Positions 1-7,786 of a DNA stretch of 57,391 nucleotides are shown here, in pieces. The notes beneath the pieces are model-generated. The model made no database searches. It worked only from the letters and a program-made list of their open reading frames with translations, and had not been told where the DNA came from. How positions within the stretch are numbered: position 1 is the stretch's first letter; the number at the start of each line of letters is the position of its first letter. The DNA lies in assembly GCF_003313505.1 (NCBI RefSeq), contig NZ_QMHO01000018.1, positions 1-57,391 of the forward strand, read 5' to 3'. The stretch comes from Pedobacter nanyangensis (GTDB lineage: Bacteria; Bacteroidota; Bacteroidia; Sphingobacteriales; Sphingobacteriaceae). Both the position numbers and the translations under genes were made by a program.

Positions 1-360
1 TGCATTCAAGAAAGGACGGAACAAAAGCGAACATCAGCCCGTTCCTCTTTGAACAACATACCCAATCGACATAGCCTGTTAGCCATTGCAGGGTTTGGCA
101 GCATACCATAGTTAGCACCATGCCTTAGCTGGCAACATGCCGAATTTGGTACCCTGCCGTAGTTGGCGTCCTCGCCAACGGCAAATACTTCAATCTTGAT
201 AAATGAGAGGGCTTACAACCAGCAGTTGGCGGGGACGACAACTACAGCCAACCTATAAGCTAAAGCTGCATTCAGGAAAGGACAGAACAAAAGCGAACAT
301 CAGCCCGTTCCTCTTTGAACAACATACCCAATCGGCATAGCCTGTTAGCCATTGCCGGGT

Positions 361-497
361 TTGGCAACATGCCATAGTTAGCAACCATGCCTTGGTTAGC
401 AATATGCCTTAGCTGGCAACATACCATAGTTAGCACTATGCCGAATTTAGCACCATGCCTTAGCTCGCACCATGCCGGATTTGGCACCATGCCGTAG
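361..497. repeat. 17-bp minisatellite, longest block (8 copies)
   Basis: Eight consecutive degenerate copies of a 17-mer like TTAGCACCATGCCTTAG (one copy is 18 bp) lead directly into the REP hairpin at 497-514. Many copies can fold a short GGCA-n3-TGCC hairpin and end in TAG, so they look like shortened, decayed versions of the GTAG-led REP hairpin. The corresponding blocks in the other higher-order copies hold 4, 5, 4 and 6 repeats; this number accounts for the difference between the 266 and 283 bp periods exactly. Confidence 0.88.
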
Positions 498-797
498 TTG
501 GCGTCCCCGCCAACGGCAAATATTTCAATCTTGATAAATGAGAGGGCTTACAACCAGCAGTTGGCGAGGACGCCAACTACAGCCTACCTACAACTACAGC
601 CAACCTATGAAGCTAAAGCTGCATTCAAGAAAGGACGGAACAAAAGCGAACATCAGCCCGTTCCTCTTTGCACAACATGCCCAATCGGCATAGCCTGTTA
701 GCCATTGCAGGGTTTGGCAGCATGCCATAGTTGGCTCCATGCCTTGGTTAGCACCATGCCGTAGCTCGCACCATGCCGAATTTAGCACGATGCCGTA

Positions 798-878
798 GTT
801 GGCGTCCTCGCCAACGGCAAATATTTCAATCTTGATAAATGAGAGGGCTTACAACCAGCAGTTGGCGAGGACGCCAAC
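798..878. repeat. Inverted REP pair (BIME), cleanest copy
   Basis: Two perfect 7-bp-stem hairpins, GTTGGCG-tcct-CGCCAAC at 798-815 and its reverse orientation at 861-878, are separated by 45 bp. Read on its own strand, each has GTAG immediately 5' of the stem. A tetranucleotide followed by a palindrome, in inverted pairs, is the organisation described for bacterial REP sequences mobilised or maintained by RAYT proteins. Confidence 0.85.
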
Positions 879-1391
879 TACAGCAGCCTATGAAGCTAAA
901 GCTGCATTCAGGAAAGGACAGAACAAAAGCGAACATCAGCCCGTTCCTCTTTGAACAACATACCCAATCGGCATAGCCTGTCAGCCATTGCAGGGTTTGG
1001 CAGCATGCCATAGTTAGCTCAATGCCTTGGTTGACAACATGCCTTAGCTGGCAACATGCCGTAGTTGGCGTCCTCGCCAACGGCAAATACTTCAATCTTG
1101 ATAAATGAGAGGGCTTACAACCAGCAGTTGGCGGGGACGACAACTACAGCCAACCTATAAGCTAAAGCTGCATTCAGGAAAGGACAGAACAAAAGCGAAC
1201 ATCAGCCCGTTCCTCTTTGCACAACATACCCAATCGGCATAGCCTGTTAGCCATTGCAGGGTTTGGCAGCATGCCATAGTTAGCTCAATGCCTTGGTTGG
1301 CAACATGCCTTAGCTGGCAACATGCCGGATTTAGCACCATGCTGGATTTAGCACCATGCCGTAGTTGGCGTCCTCGCCAACGGCAAATACT

Positions 1392-1907
1392 TCAATCTTT
1401 ATAATGAGTTAAAAACTTAAAGGGGTTTTCCTTTTGCATGTAAAAAGAAGCCGAAGACCAATAATACTCTTCGGGCAATGCTGCTAAATTCCAGTGCCGC
1501 TGCAACGGATTTTGATGGATATAATCTAGTTTTTCCTCTAAAAACCATTCGCTCCAACACTCCTTCACCATACAATCCTTTTGCCAAAATTGGAAAGTCC
1601 TATCCTTTAAGTCGACACGATATGGAGCTAGGGCCTTAAGTCCAGCAGAAGACAATTCTCGCTTAAAGACATGGGCCGTATAGCTTAACAATGCGCCCTG
1701 TACCTGCGACCTTTCAAAATCATCGGAAATCTTCCATAACAGATGCAAGTGGTTGGGCATAATGACAAATCCAAATATCACGCATCTCCCGTTTGAAGTT
1801 AACCATTCCATAGTGTTTACTATCAGCATCTTAAAATTATCGTCCAAAAGATGTTTCCAGTCTAAAATGGTAGCCGTTAAAAATTCGACATGATATGAAT
1901 TATTCAT
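1392..1907 (-). CDS. REP-associated tyrosine transposase (RAYT, IS200-like Y1 family)
   Basis: A 171-residue protein of the Y1 transposase/REP-associated fold. The HUH metal-binding motif is visible as H53-L54-H55 in MPNHLHLLW, and the likely nucleophile is Y129 in KLDYIHQNP, the Y-x-x-NP signature of the family. These enzymes cut single-stranded DNA at GTAG-led hairpins. The stop codon lies 10 bp from the last REP hairpin (1364-1381) and the repeat array follows directly downstream, which supports a RAYT-REP pair. Length is normal for the family and no frame damage is seen, so the gene may be active. The terminal inverted repeats of a mobile insertion sequence were not found; RAYT genes are normally single-copy and not self-mobile. 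Confidence 0.88.
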   Translation of the reverse strand: MNNSYHVEFLTATILDWKHLLDDNFKMLIVNTMEWLTSNGRCVIFGFVIMPNHLHLLWKISDDFERSQVQGALLSYTAHVFKRELSSAGLKALAPYRVDLKDRTFQFWQKDCMVKECWSEWFLEEKLDYIHQNPLQRHWNLAALPEEYYWSSASFYMQKENPFKFLTHYKD

Positions 1908-2017
1908 AACAAAATTCTGAGCATAGGTAAAACATAGAACCTGTTAAATATTTGTTGGAGGGTACTAAATATAGTCTAGCTAAATCGGCACATATAAAAA
2001 CACTGGAGCGGATTCAC

Positions 2018-2251
2018 TTACAGTCCTTCTAGAGCATCATCTTCTGTCAAGAAATGCGAAATAGCTTCAACATCTTTCTCAAAAACATGTAGCTGTATCC
2101 CGCTAATCGAAGTATCAAAAACCGGATAAACCAATGCAGCATTCTCTCCGGTAAGAAAACACTCAAACCCTGCATCCTGCAAACGAGCTCTAACAATATT
2201 TGCCTCCATAGGGCTCTCAAAAGTTTTGTAGACTACAATTTTATTTTCCAT
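2018..2251 (-). CDS. DUF2007 domain protein
   Basis: A 77-residue soluble protein that fits the DUF2007 family (putative signal-transducing protein): an N-terminal VVYKTFESPMEANIVRARL segment, then GFECFLTGENAA and a C-terminal ISGIQLHVFEKD strand. DUF2007 proteins are small ferredoxin-like alpha/beta folds, sometimes fused to zinc-ribbon domains; their biochemical role is not settled. It sits 18 bp downstream of the GH1 gene on the same strand and could be cotranscribed with it, though no functional link is known. Confidence 0.8.
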   Translation of the reverse strand: MENKIVVYKTFESPMEANIVRARLQDAGFECFLTGENAALVYPVFDTSISGIQLHVFEKDVEAISHFLTEDDALEGL

Positions 2252-2269
2252 ACGGATAAATATAAGGAT

Positions 2270-3604
2270 TTACTTGGACAGAAATTCCTGCCACCAATAG
2301 CCAGACTGTTTTATGGTACGCTGCTGCGTTTTGAAATCATTATGCACCAGGCCAAATCTAGCCTGATAACCTTCGGCCCATTCAAAATTATCCATCAGGG
2401 TCCACGCCAAATAACCTGTAATATTCGCTCCTTCATTTTTAGCCTTTAATGCTGCAGCTAGATAGGCTTTAAAATAATTTATTCTCTCCACATCATCTAT
2501 CTTTCCATTTACAAGCTTGTCGTGAAAAGCAGCGCCATTTTCGGTGATCATGATATGCTTCACCTGTGGGTAAGCGGCAAACTGTTTAATGATGCGATAA
2601 AAACTATCGGCATTAATTTCCCAGCCCATGGCCGTGCAGGGCACTTTCCTGCTTTTAGCTTTCACCTCCCAGGCCTGCACTACTGGGATAAAAGCATTGT
2701 ACTTAACTACCAGCGGAAAATAGTTTTGGATACCGATAAAATCAAAATCAAATGCCATGCGACTTTGATGGCGCCATGTAGAATAACTGATGGCAAATTT
2801 CTCCAATACATCCCAATTACCCGTAGGGAAACCCAGGCCTAAGGCGGGCTCCAAAAAGAAGCGGTTCATCAAAACATCCGTTCTTTTTGCAATCATCATA
2901 TCCTGGTCAGCGTGGCTGTAAGGTACAATTTCCGAACATGAAAAGGCGGTGCCGATCACCGCTTGCCCAACCTCGGCCCTTAAAATCCTACCTCCATCAG
3001 CCTGTGCAATAGCCGTATGTAGTGCTGCTTCAAAAAAATTGGTAACTCCAGTAAGTCCCGGGGCATGCACCCCTAGCATATATCCCAGGGAAGTAAAGCC
3101 AAAAGGTTCGTTAATTACAATCCAGTGTTTTACCTTATTACCATACTCCTTAGCACAAAAAAGCACATATTCATTAAAAGCGTGGTTAATTCCGTAGGCT
3201 GTCCATCCACCTTCTTTAGAAAGGGCTTCGGGCAAATCCCAGTGATAAAGGGTAACCATGGGGATCAGATCATTCTTCAGGCATTCATCTATTACCTTAT
3301 GATAAAAGGCAACACCTTCGGCATTGAGTTTATCATCTCCCAAAGGGAAAATACGCGGCCAGGCAATAGACATCCGGAACACTTTAAAGCCCAGTGTTTT
3401 CACCAAAGCAATATCTTGTGGATAACGATGATAAAAATCGCAAGCTTCCTCAGGCTTATGTCCTTTTTTGATTTTTCCCGGCTTCTTAGAAAAAGTATCC
3501 CAAATACTGGGCCCCTTACCATATGTACTGGCCGCACCTTCTATTTGAGCAGCTGCTGTAGCTACACCCCATAAAAAATCTTTACCGAAATCGCTGCTGT
3601 ACAT
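2270..3604 (-). CDS. GH1 family beta-glucosidase
   Basis: A 444-residue glycoside hydrolase family 1 enzyme, close to the usual 440-470 residues. The start FLWGVATAAAQIEG is the conserved GH1 N-terminus with the sugar-binding Gln. The acid/base is E166 in VINEP and the nucleophile E355 in ITENGA; the C-terminal WTLMDNFEW motif that contacts the aglycone region is intact. There is no signal peptide, so it should act in the cytoplasm on imported beta-linked disaccharides or aryl-glycosides by a retaining mechanism. Substrate preference cannot be read from sequence. It lies 18 bp upstream of the DUF2007 gene. Confidence 0.93.
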   Translation of the reverse strand: MYSSDFGKDFLWGVATAAAQIEGAASTYGKGPSIWDTFSKKPGKIKKGHKPEEACDFYHRYPQDIALVKTLGFKVFRMSIAWPRIFPLGDDKLNAEGVAFYHKVIDECLKNDLIPMVTLYHWDLPEALSKEGGWTAYGINHAFNEYVLFCAKEYGNKVKHWIVINEPFGFTSLGYMLGVHAPGLTGVTNFFEAALHTAIAQADGGRILRAEVGQAVIGTAFSCSEIVPYSHADQDMMIAKRTDVLMNRFFLEPALGLGFPTGNWDVLEKFAISYSTWRHQSRMAFDFDFIGIQNYFPLVVKYNAFIPVVQAWEVKAKSRKVPCTAMGWEINADSFYRIIKQFAAYPQVKHIMITENGAAFHDKLVNGKIDDVERINYFKAYLAAALKAKNEGANITGYLAWTLMDNFEWAEGYQARFGLVHNDFKTQQRTIKQSGYWWQEFLSK

Positions 3605-3777
3605 TACCTCAAATAAAATGAATAAAATGCGAGATTATGTAAAGTTAAAGTTATTTAAATATTAAAGTAAAATTGAACGCCTAAGGCACGTAAGTTTATC
3701 TAAACGTAGTCCCCCAGAAACTAAAATGTTCGAAGGTTTCTAAGGTGGTTAAAAAATAAAATCAAACATCTAACACA

Positions 3778-5589
3778 CTATCCTCCCAATCCAATCTGCC
3801 TCAACAAAATTGCTGCATTAAACTTGGCACAAGGCCCCTGTTTCATGAGGTAATCAAAATCCATTTCCTCACCTATCAACTGAATATCGAAATGAAAATT
3901 ACGCACCGTGGCAGGATGCGCCTGTTCGAGTTCGGAGAGCTGTAGATCATGCGTGGCAAACAAAGTGGGAATCTGCAAGGCGATCAATTTCTCAATAAAG
4001 GCTTTGGAGCCATCAAACTTGTCCTTGCTGTTGGTGCCTCTTAGCATTTCATCAATCAGTACAAAGGTATTATGGTGTACCTCTACCTCTGTCAAAATCA
4101 TTTTTAGCCGGTTCAGTTCAGCTTTAAACGTGGAGGTGTTTTCAATCAGGTTATCTTTAATACGCATGTAGGTAAGTAGCTTAAAAATAGAAAGTTCCAT
4201 TTTCGCCGCACACACTGGTGCGCCGGCATAGGCCAATACCATATTAATTCCTACGGTACGCAGAAAAGTACTTTTACCCGCCATGTTAGAACCTGTAACA
4301 ATGTCTACTGTTGGATGTTCCCGGAGCATATAATCATTGTCCACCCGTTTGTTTACCGGAATTAGCGGATGCCCTAAGGTTTGAGCCTTTAGCGAAAAAC
4401 CGTCATTTATTTTGGGGAAGATCCATTGCGGCTGGTTATAATGCAAAGTGGCCATCGAGATCAGTTCCTCAAAGTACCCAATACGATCTAAGCCCAAAGC
4501 CACTTCCGCCCCAACGTTGGCAGTCCAATTCCCTAGTTTCACACAGCATTTCAGGTCCCACAACAAAAAGAAATTCAGGATGGCGTACAGCAGGAAATTC
4601 AATCTTGCATCAAACTCTACGATAATTTTCGCCAAAGCTTTAATATGTCCGCTTACCTTTTCTTGAGTATGGAACAAAGCTTTAATATAATGGCTTCTCC
4701 ACTCATGCTGTTCGGTCCAGGCAATGGCCTCCGCATAGCTGCCCAATAAATTGGAACTGCCACTAAAACCGTAATAAACCTGGGTTATCTGTTTCGAATA
4801 CCGATAGGTAAGCAGTGCGTTGGCAAAAGCGCCTAAACCAAAAACACCCCATATCTTGCCTCCAAAAACTAATCCTGCAAACAAAAGAACCAACATCAGG
4901 TAAGGTACAAGTTTTACATAAAGTCTTAAAAATCGGTTCGTGGTAAAAGCAACCTGCCTAACCAGTTGCTGTGTTAATTTATGCTTAATTTCCTCAATCC
5001 TGCCCAGCTCATGCCCACGTAGGTTGGCCCTGAACTCAAACGCACTATCTATATGTAGCATTAATTCGGCGATAGCCTGTTGCCGGGCCAAAATGGTTTC
5101 TTTGTTGCTTTCGGCAGCTAAATGCCGGGCCAGGGTTTCTACGCCAAGTTTACTTGCGCTTCTATTGATCAGGGCATATAATGATGATTTGCCAAAAATA
5201 TCCAAATCAGAAAGGTATGGATGCTGCTCATCTTCAAACATCGATCCATCATCATAGCCATTTGGATTTCCGCGTAGCATGCCCATTTCATTTTCGTATA
5301 CCCAAAGTAGGTTTTGGTGAAATTGATACTGCTTTTCAAGTTTATTTTGTTGTTTCACTACGGCCACAAATACCGCAACAGGCAATAACAGAAGGCAGCT
5401 CCAGATAGCAGTTGAGAGGTCGGTACCAGAGCTGGTTAAACCAACAAAAAAACCTACCTCAACCAACAACAATGCTACCCGTACCACCGAAAGCCTGTCG
5501 ATCTGTTTCTTTAGTGCTGAAATATGCTCTTGCTGTTGTTTAGCTGAAGCTTCGTATGTTTTTAGTCTATCTTGCTCGGTATTTAACAT
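3778..5589 (-). CDS. MutS-related membrane-associated ATPase
   Basis: A 603-residue protein with a C-terminal MutS family domain V ATPase: Walker A GSNMAGKST at about 433-441, Walker B TFVLIDE at about 508-514, and a THD switch motif near 546. The N-terminal mismatch-recognition domains of true MutS are absent. Instead it has hydrophobic segments at about 36-50, 60-78 and 225-255, so it is probably anchored in the inner membrane. Such MutS-like proteins are common in Bacteroidota and are often labelled as mismatch repair proteins, but without domain I they are unlikely to recognise mismatches. Function unknown. It is divergent from rlmH. Confidence 0.85.
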   Translation of the reverse strand: MLNTEQDRLKTYEASAKQQQEHISALKKQIDRLSVVRVALLLVEVGFFVGLTSSGTDLSTAIWSCLLLLPVAVFVAVVKQQNKLEKQYQFHQNLLWVYENEMGMLRGNPNGYDDGSMFEDEQHPYLSDLDIFGKSSLYALINRSASKLGVETLARHLAAESNKETILARQQAIAELMLHIDSAFEFRANLRGHELGRIEEIKHKLTQQLVRQVAFTTNRFLRLYVKLVPYLMLVLLFAGLVFGGKIWGVFGLGAFANALLTYRYSKQITQVYYGFSGSSNLLGSYAEAIAWTEQHEWRSHYIKALFHTQEKVSGHIKALAKIIVEFDARLNFLLYAILNFFLLWDLKCCVKLGNWTANVGAEVALGLDRIGYFEELISMATLHYNQPQWIFPKINDGFSLKAQTLGHPLIPVNKRVDNDYMLREHPTVDIVTGSNMAGKSTFLRTVGINMVLAYAGAPVCAAKMELSIFKLLTYMRIKDNLIENTSTFKAELNRLKMILTEVEVHHNTFVLIDEMLRGTNSKDKFDGSKAFIEKLIALQIPTLFATHDLQLSELEQAHPATVRNFHFDIQLIGEEMDFDYLMKQGPCAKFNAAILLRQIGLGG

Positions 5590-5697
5590 TATCTTTGTAG
5601 AAATTTATGCATTGGGCTAATATGGACGCCCAAGCATTCAACTTGTTTCATCCATGTTATGAAAAAGTAATTTAAAGCTGTAAAGATAAAATACTAG

Positions 5698-6171
5698 ATG
5701 AAGATTAGCCTAATAGCCATTGGCAAAACTGAAGATAAATACCTCGTTGAAGGCATCGGGAAATACCTGGGCAGGTTGAAACACTACATCAACTTTAGCT
5801 TTACGGCAATTCCCGATATCAAAAACAGCAAAAACCTCTCCGAAGCACAACAAAAAAGCAAGGAGGCCGAGCTTATTTTAAAACAGTTGACCAATAGCGA
5901 TGTTGTTGTACTATTGGATGAAAAAGGCAAGAAATACAGTTCGATGCAATTTTCTCAATATATCAATAAGCAAATGGTGGGCAGTGTGCAAAACCTGGTT
6001 TTTATTATTGGTGGCCCGTATGGTTTTGACGAAAGCATTTACCAAAGGTCCAACAGCAGCATCTCCCTATCGGACATGACGTTCTCGCATCAAATGGTAC
6101 GACTGTTTTTTGTAGAACAATTATACCGTGCTTTTACTATCTTGAAAAACGAGCCTTATCATCATGAATAA
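5698..6171 (+). CDS. rlmH: 23S rRNA (pseudouridine1915-N3)-methyltransferase RlmH
   Basis: 157 residues, the standard length for RlmH, a SPOUT methyltransferase that methylates N3 of pseudouridine 1915 in helix 69 of 23S rRNA using S-adenosylmethionine. The SAM-binding knot is seen as VVLLDEKGKKYSS, FIIGGPYGF and SLSDMTFSHQMVR, and the C-terminal EQLYRAF..NEPYHHE is typical. The ATG at 5698 matches the conserved N-terminus MKISLIAIGKT. It is transcribed away from the MutS-like gene and is followed by a small membrane protein gene. Confidence 0.96.
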   Translation: MKISLIAIGKTEDKYLVEGIGKYLGRLKHYINFSFTAIPDIKNSKNLSEAQQKSKEAELILKQLTNSDVVVLLDEKGKKYSSMQFSQYINKQMVGSVQNLVFIIGGPYGFDESIYQRSNSSISLSDMTFSHQMVRLFFVEQLYRAFTILKNEPYHHE

Positions 6172-6177
6172 ATTTAC

Positions 6178-6225
6178 CCACAAATACAGTGATGGCTATA
6201 GCAGTAAATATTCGTGCATTTGTGG
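6178..6225. repeat. Short inverted repeat downstream of rlmH
   Basis: CCACAAAT at 6178-6185 is mirrored by ATTTGTGG at 6218-6225 with a 32-bp loop. The right half ATTCGTGCATTTGTGGC resembles dispersed intergenic palindromes I associate with Bacteroidota genomes. There is no T-run, so it is not an obvious terminator. A genome-wide copy count is needed to call it a repeat family. Confidence 0.35.
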
Positions 6226-6280
6226 CAAAACATTGTGGAATATCTTTAACTAAAACATCACCTTATAAAAAGGAGGCATT

Positions 6281-6421
6281 ATGAAGTTACCGAGCGATTA
6301 TAAAAGAAACTACAAATTCAGGACAGACACTTCCAAAGAAAAAAAGTATATCAATGCCATTTTAATCATTGCCATAGCGTTGGTAGTGCTTTGGTATGTC
6401 TATAAATATTTCTTTGCATAA
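6281..6421 (+). CDS. Small single-pass membrane protein, 46 residues
   Basis: An ATG at 6281 preceded by a strong AGGAGG (6271-6276) opens a 46-codon frame ending at TAA 6419-6421. The protein begins MKLPSDYKRNYK, has a basic, charged N-terminal half of about 23 residues (KFRTDTSKEKKY) and one hydrophobic helix, INAILIIAIALVVLWYVYKYFF, shown here in part (INAILIIAIALVVLW). By the positive-inside rule the N-terminus should be cytoplasmic. A rho-independent terminator overlaps its stop codon. The family is not recognised; the ribosome site, helix and terminator make a real gene likely. It may be transcribed with rlmH (109 bp gap) or on its own. Confidence 0.72.
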   Translation: MKLPSDYKRNYKFRTDTSKEKKYINAILIIAIALVVLWYVYKYFFA

Positions 6422-6460
6422 AAAAACACCAATCTTTAACGGATTGGTGTTTTTTATTTT
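6421..6460. terminator. Bidirectional rho-independent terminator
   Basis: A 14-bp perfect stem, AAAAAACACCAATC (6421-6434) with GATTGGTGTTTTTT (6442-6455), and a 7-nt loop. It has an A-run on the left and a T-run on the right, so it can serve the small membrane gene on the plus strand and the DUF5606 gene (stop at 6479) on the minus strand. Confidence 0.9.
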
Positions 6461-6478
6461 AAAAATCTTCTTAGAATA

Positions 6479-7015
6479 TCAGGCTCCTCTTTTAGCTGGC
6501 ATAGTTGCCTTTTTTGCCGGAGCAGCAGTTTTTGCGGTTGGTGCTTTGGCTGTTTTTGCTTTAGGGGCCGCTTTTGGCTTAGCTTCAACCTTATCCTCTA
6601 CTTTAGGTGCAGCCTCTTCAGTTCCTGGCGCTGCTTCTGTAAACAAAGGCATATCTTTCAACAAGTTGTACCAAGTTAAGATTTTCTTCATATCAGAAGC
6701 GTAAACTTTCTCTTGGTCGTGGTTCGGAGCTACTTCGTTAAAGAAGTTTCTTAAGGTATTTCCATCGGCCTTTAAATCAGGCACTGCGGTTTTAGTAGCC
6801 GCTATGTTGGCCAATACATCGGTAAGCTTCAGCTCATCATCTTCGCCATAAATGGTAATGTCTTCCAACGAAGCCAATTTAGTGTTCGAAAGGTTAGCTA
6901 CAATCTTTAATTTTTGCGCATCAAGACTTTCTAAAACATAGCCAGCCTTGTTTTGCCCAATAAGTTTAAAAAGACCGGGTCTACCTGAAACAGATACAAT
7001 TCCTCTTAAATTCAT
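6479..7015 (-). CDS. DUF5606 domain protein
   Basis: A 178-residue cytoplasmic protein. The first 140 residues match the DUF5606 family of Bacteroidota (MNLRGIVSVSGRPGLFKLI, then VLESLDAQKLKI and EKVYASDMKKILTWYNLL). The last 35-40 residues are a low-complexity Ala/Lys/Pro tail (repeated KAAPKAK, TAKTAAPAKK) like those of nucleic-acid-associated proteins, although DNA or RNA binding is only an inference. Function is unknown. It lies 74 bp downstream of nothing on its own strand except the intergenic 7-mer repeats, then the cyclophilin gene starts further down on the same strand at 7554. Confidence 0.85.
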   Translation of the reverse strand: MNLRGIVSVSGRPGLFKLIGQNKAGYVLESLDAQKLKIVANLSNTKLASLEDITIYGEDDELKLTDVLANIAATKTAVPDLKADGNTLRNFFNEVAPNHDQEKVYASDMKKILTWYNLLKDMPLFTEAAPGTEEAAPKVEDKVEAKPKAAPKAKTAKAPTAKTAAPAKKATMPAKRGA

Positions 7016-7051
7016 CTTTTTTATTTGTTAAGCGGCTAGCGTAAGGTGCAA

Positions 7052-7086
7052 AGCGTTTAAAAACGCCAAACGCCAAACGCCCAACG
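7052..7086. repeat. Short 7-bp tandem repeat
   Basis: Between the cyclophilin stop and the DUF5606 start, GCGTTTaaAAACGC forms a small palindrome and is followed by about four near-copies of CCAAACG. It is too short and lacks a clear T-run, so no function is assigned. Confidence 0.5.
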
Positions 7087-7089
7087 CAT

Positions 7090-7554
7090 TTAGTCTTCAA
7101 TTACTTCTACAGTTAAAATTTTATCTCCTTGGCGGATATCGTCAACAAGGTCTACATTTTCAACCACTTTACCAAAACAAGTATGGTTACGGTCTAAGTG
7201 TGCAGTATTATCTCTGCTGTGACAAATGAAAAACTGCGAACCGCCGGTGTTTCTGCCAGCGTGTGCCATCGAGAGTACCCCCCTGTCGTGGTATTGGTTG
7301 TCGCCATCTAATTCACAGTCAATTTTGTAGCCTGGCCCACCAGTTCCCGGGATACCGGCAGCTCCATCTTTAGAGTTAGGGCAGCCACCTTGCACCACAA
7401 AGTTAGGGATCACACGGTGGAAAGTTACGCCATCGTAAAATCCTTCTTTAGCTAATTTTTTAAAGTTTGCAACGGCTTTAGGAGCATCTTTTTCATAAAA
7501 CTCCACGGTCATGTCGCCTTTTACCGTTTTTATAATTGCTTTACCCATTTTCAT
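7090..7554 (-). CDS. Cyclophilin-type peptidyl-prolyl cis-trans isomerase
   Basis: 154 residues, a single cyclophilin domain that speeds proline isomerisation during protein folding. Family motifs seen are VTFHRVIPNFVVQGG (catalytic Arg in FHRVI), GSQFFICH (Q and F of the active site), and HLDRNHTCFGKV. There is no signal peptide, so it is the cytoplasmic type. Translation may start at the first Met or at the Met three codons in (MGKAIIKTVKGDM is the usual N-terminus). It precedes DUF5606 on the same strand with a 74-bp gap. Confidence 0.94.
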   Translation of the reverse strand: MKMGKAIIKTVKGDMTVEFYEKDAPKAVANFKKLAKEGFYDGVTFHRVIPNFVVQGGCPNSKDGAAGIPGTGGPGYKIDCELDGDNQYHDRGVLSMAHAGRNTGGSQFFICHSRDNTAHLDRNHTCFGKVVENVDLVDDIRQGDKILTVEVIED

Positions 7555-7786
7555 TTTTTGTTAAGAGTGCAAATTTAAACAAATAAATTAAATGTGATAA
7601 GGTGATGATATGATGATAAGATAATGGCGTTTTAAGCAAAGGCAGGCCGGTACTCATCGGCCCTGCAACTTCTCTTTATGCCGCAATCGCTTTGCGCTAG
7701 CGTACTGCTTAAATTTTACAGGTGAGCTAAGGGGCACTCCCGGTGTTAATCATTTTGGCCTACCCATAACATATAAACTACTAGAG

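Larger units (their letters stand above)
1..1391. repeat. Nested tandem repeat array with REP-like hairpin pairs (BIME-like)
   Basis: Five higher-order copies begin at 1, 267, 620, 903 and 1169, giving periods of 266, 353, 283 and 266; the fifth is cut short at the transposase gene. Each copy has a constant part (198 bp, 216 in copy 2) plus 4, 8, 5, 4 or 6 copies of a 17-bp minisatellite. Each ends in a hairpin GTTGGCG-tcct-CGCCAAC (162-179, 497-514, 798-815, 1064-1081, 1364-1381) preceded by GTAG, followed about 45 bp later by an oppositely oriented copy (224-241, 560-577, 861-878, 1127-1144). The copies at 224 and 1127 have one arm mismatch. The window starts inside the array, so its left end is unknown. 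Open frames through it are repeat artefacts. Confidence 0.93.

Noticed and set aside
272..1340. Several 60-105 codon open frames inside the repeat array
   Set aside because: Their translations repeat the same Cys/Gln/Leu-rich segments because the DNA repeats; no start signal or protein-like pattern is present.
1..1391. CRISPR array
   Set aside because: Repeat periods of 266-353 bp with 17-bp sub-repeats and inverted hairpins do not fit 24-47 bp repeats with unique spacers, and there are no cas genes.
2949..3574. Plus-strand frames of 80-150 codons opposite the GH1 gene
   Set aside because: They are antisense shadows of an intact enzyme with all catalytic motifs.
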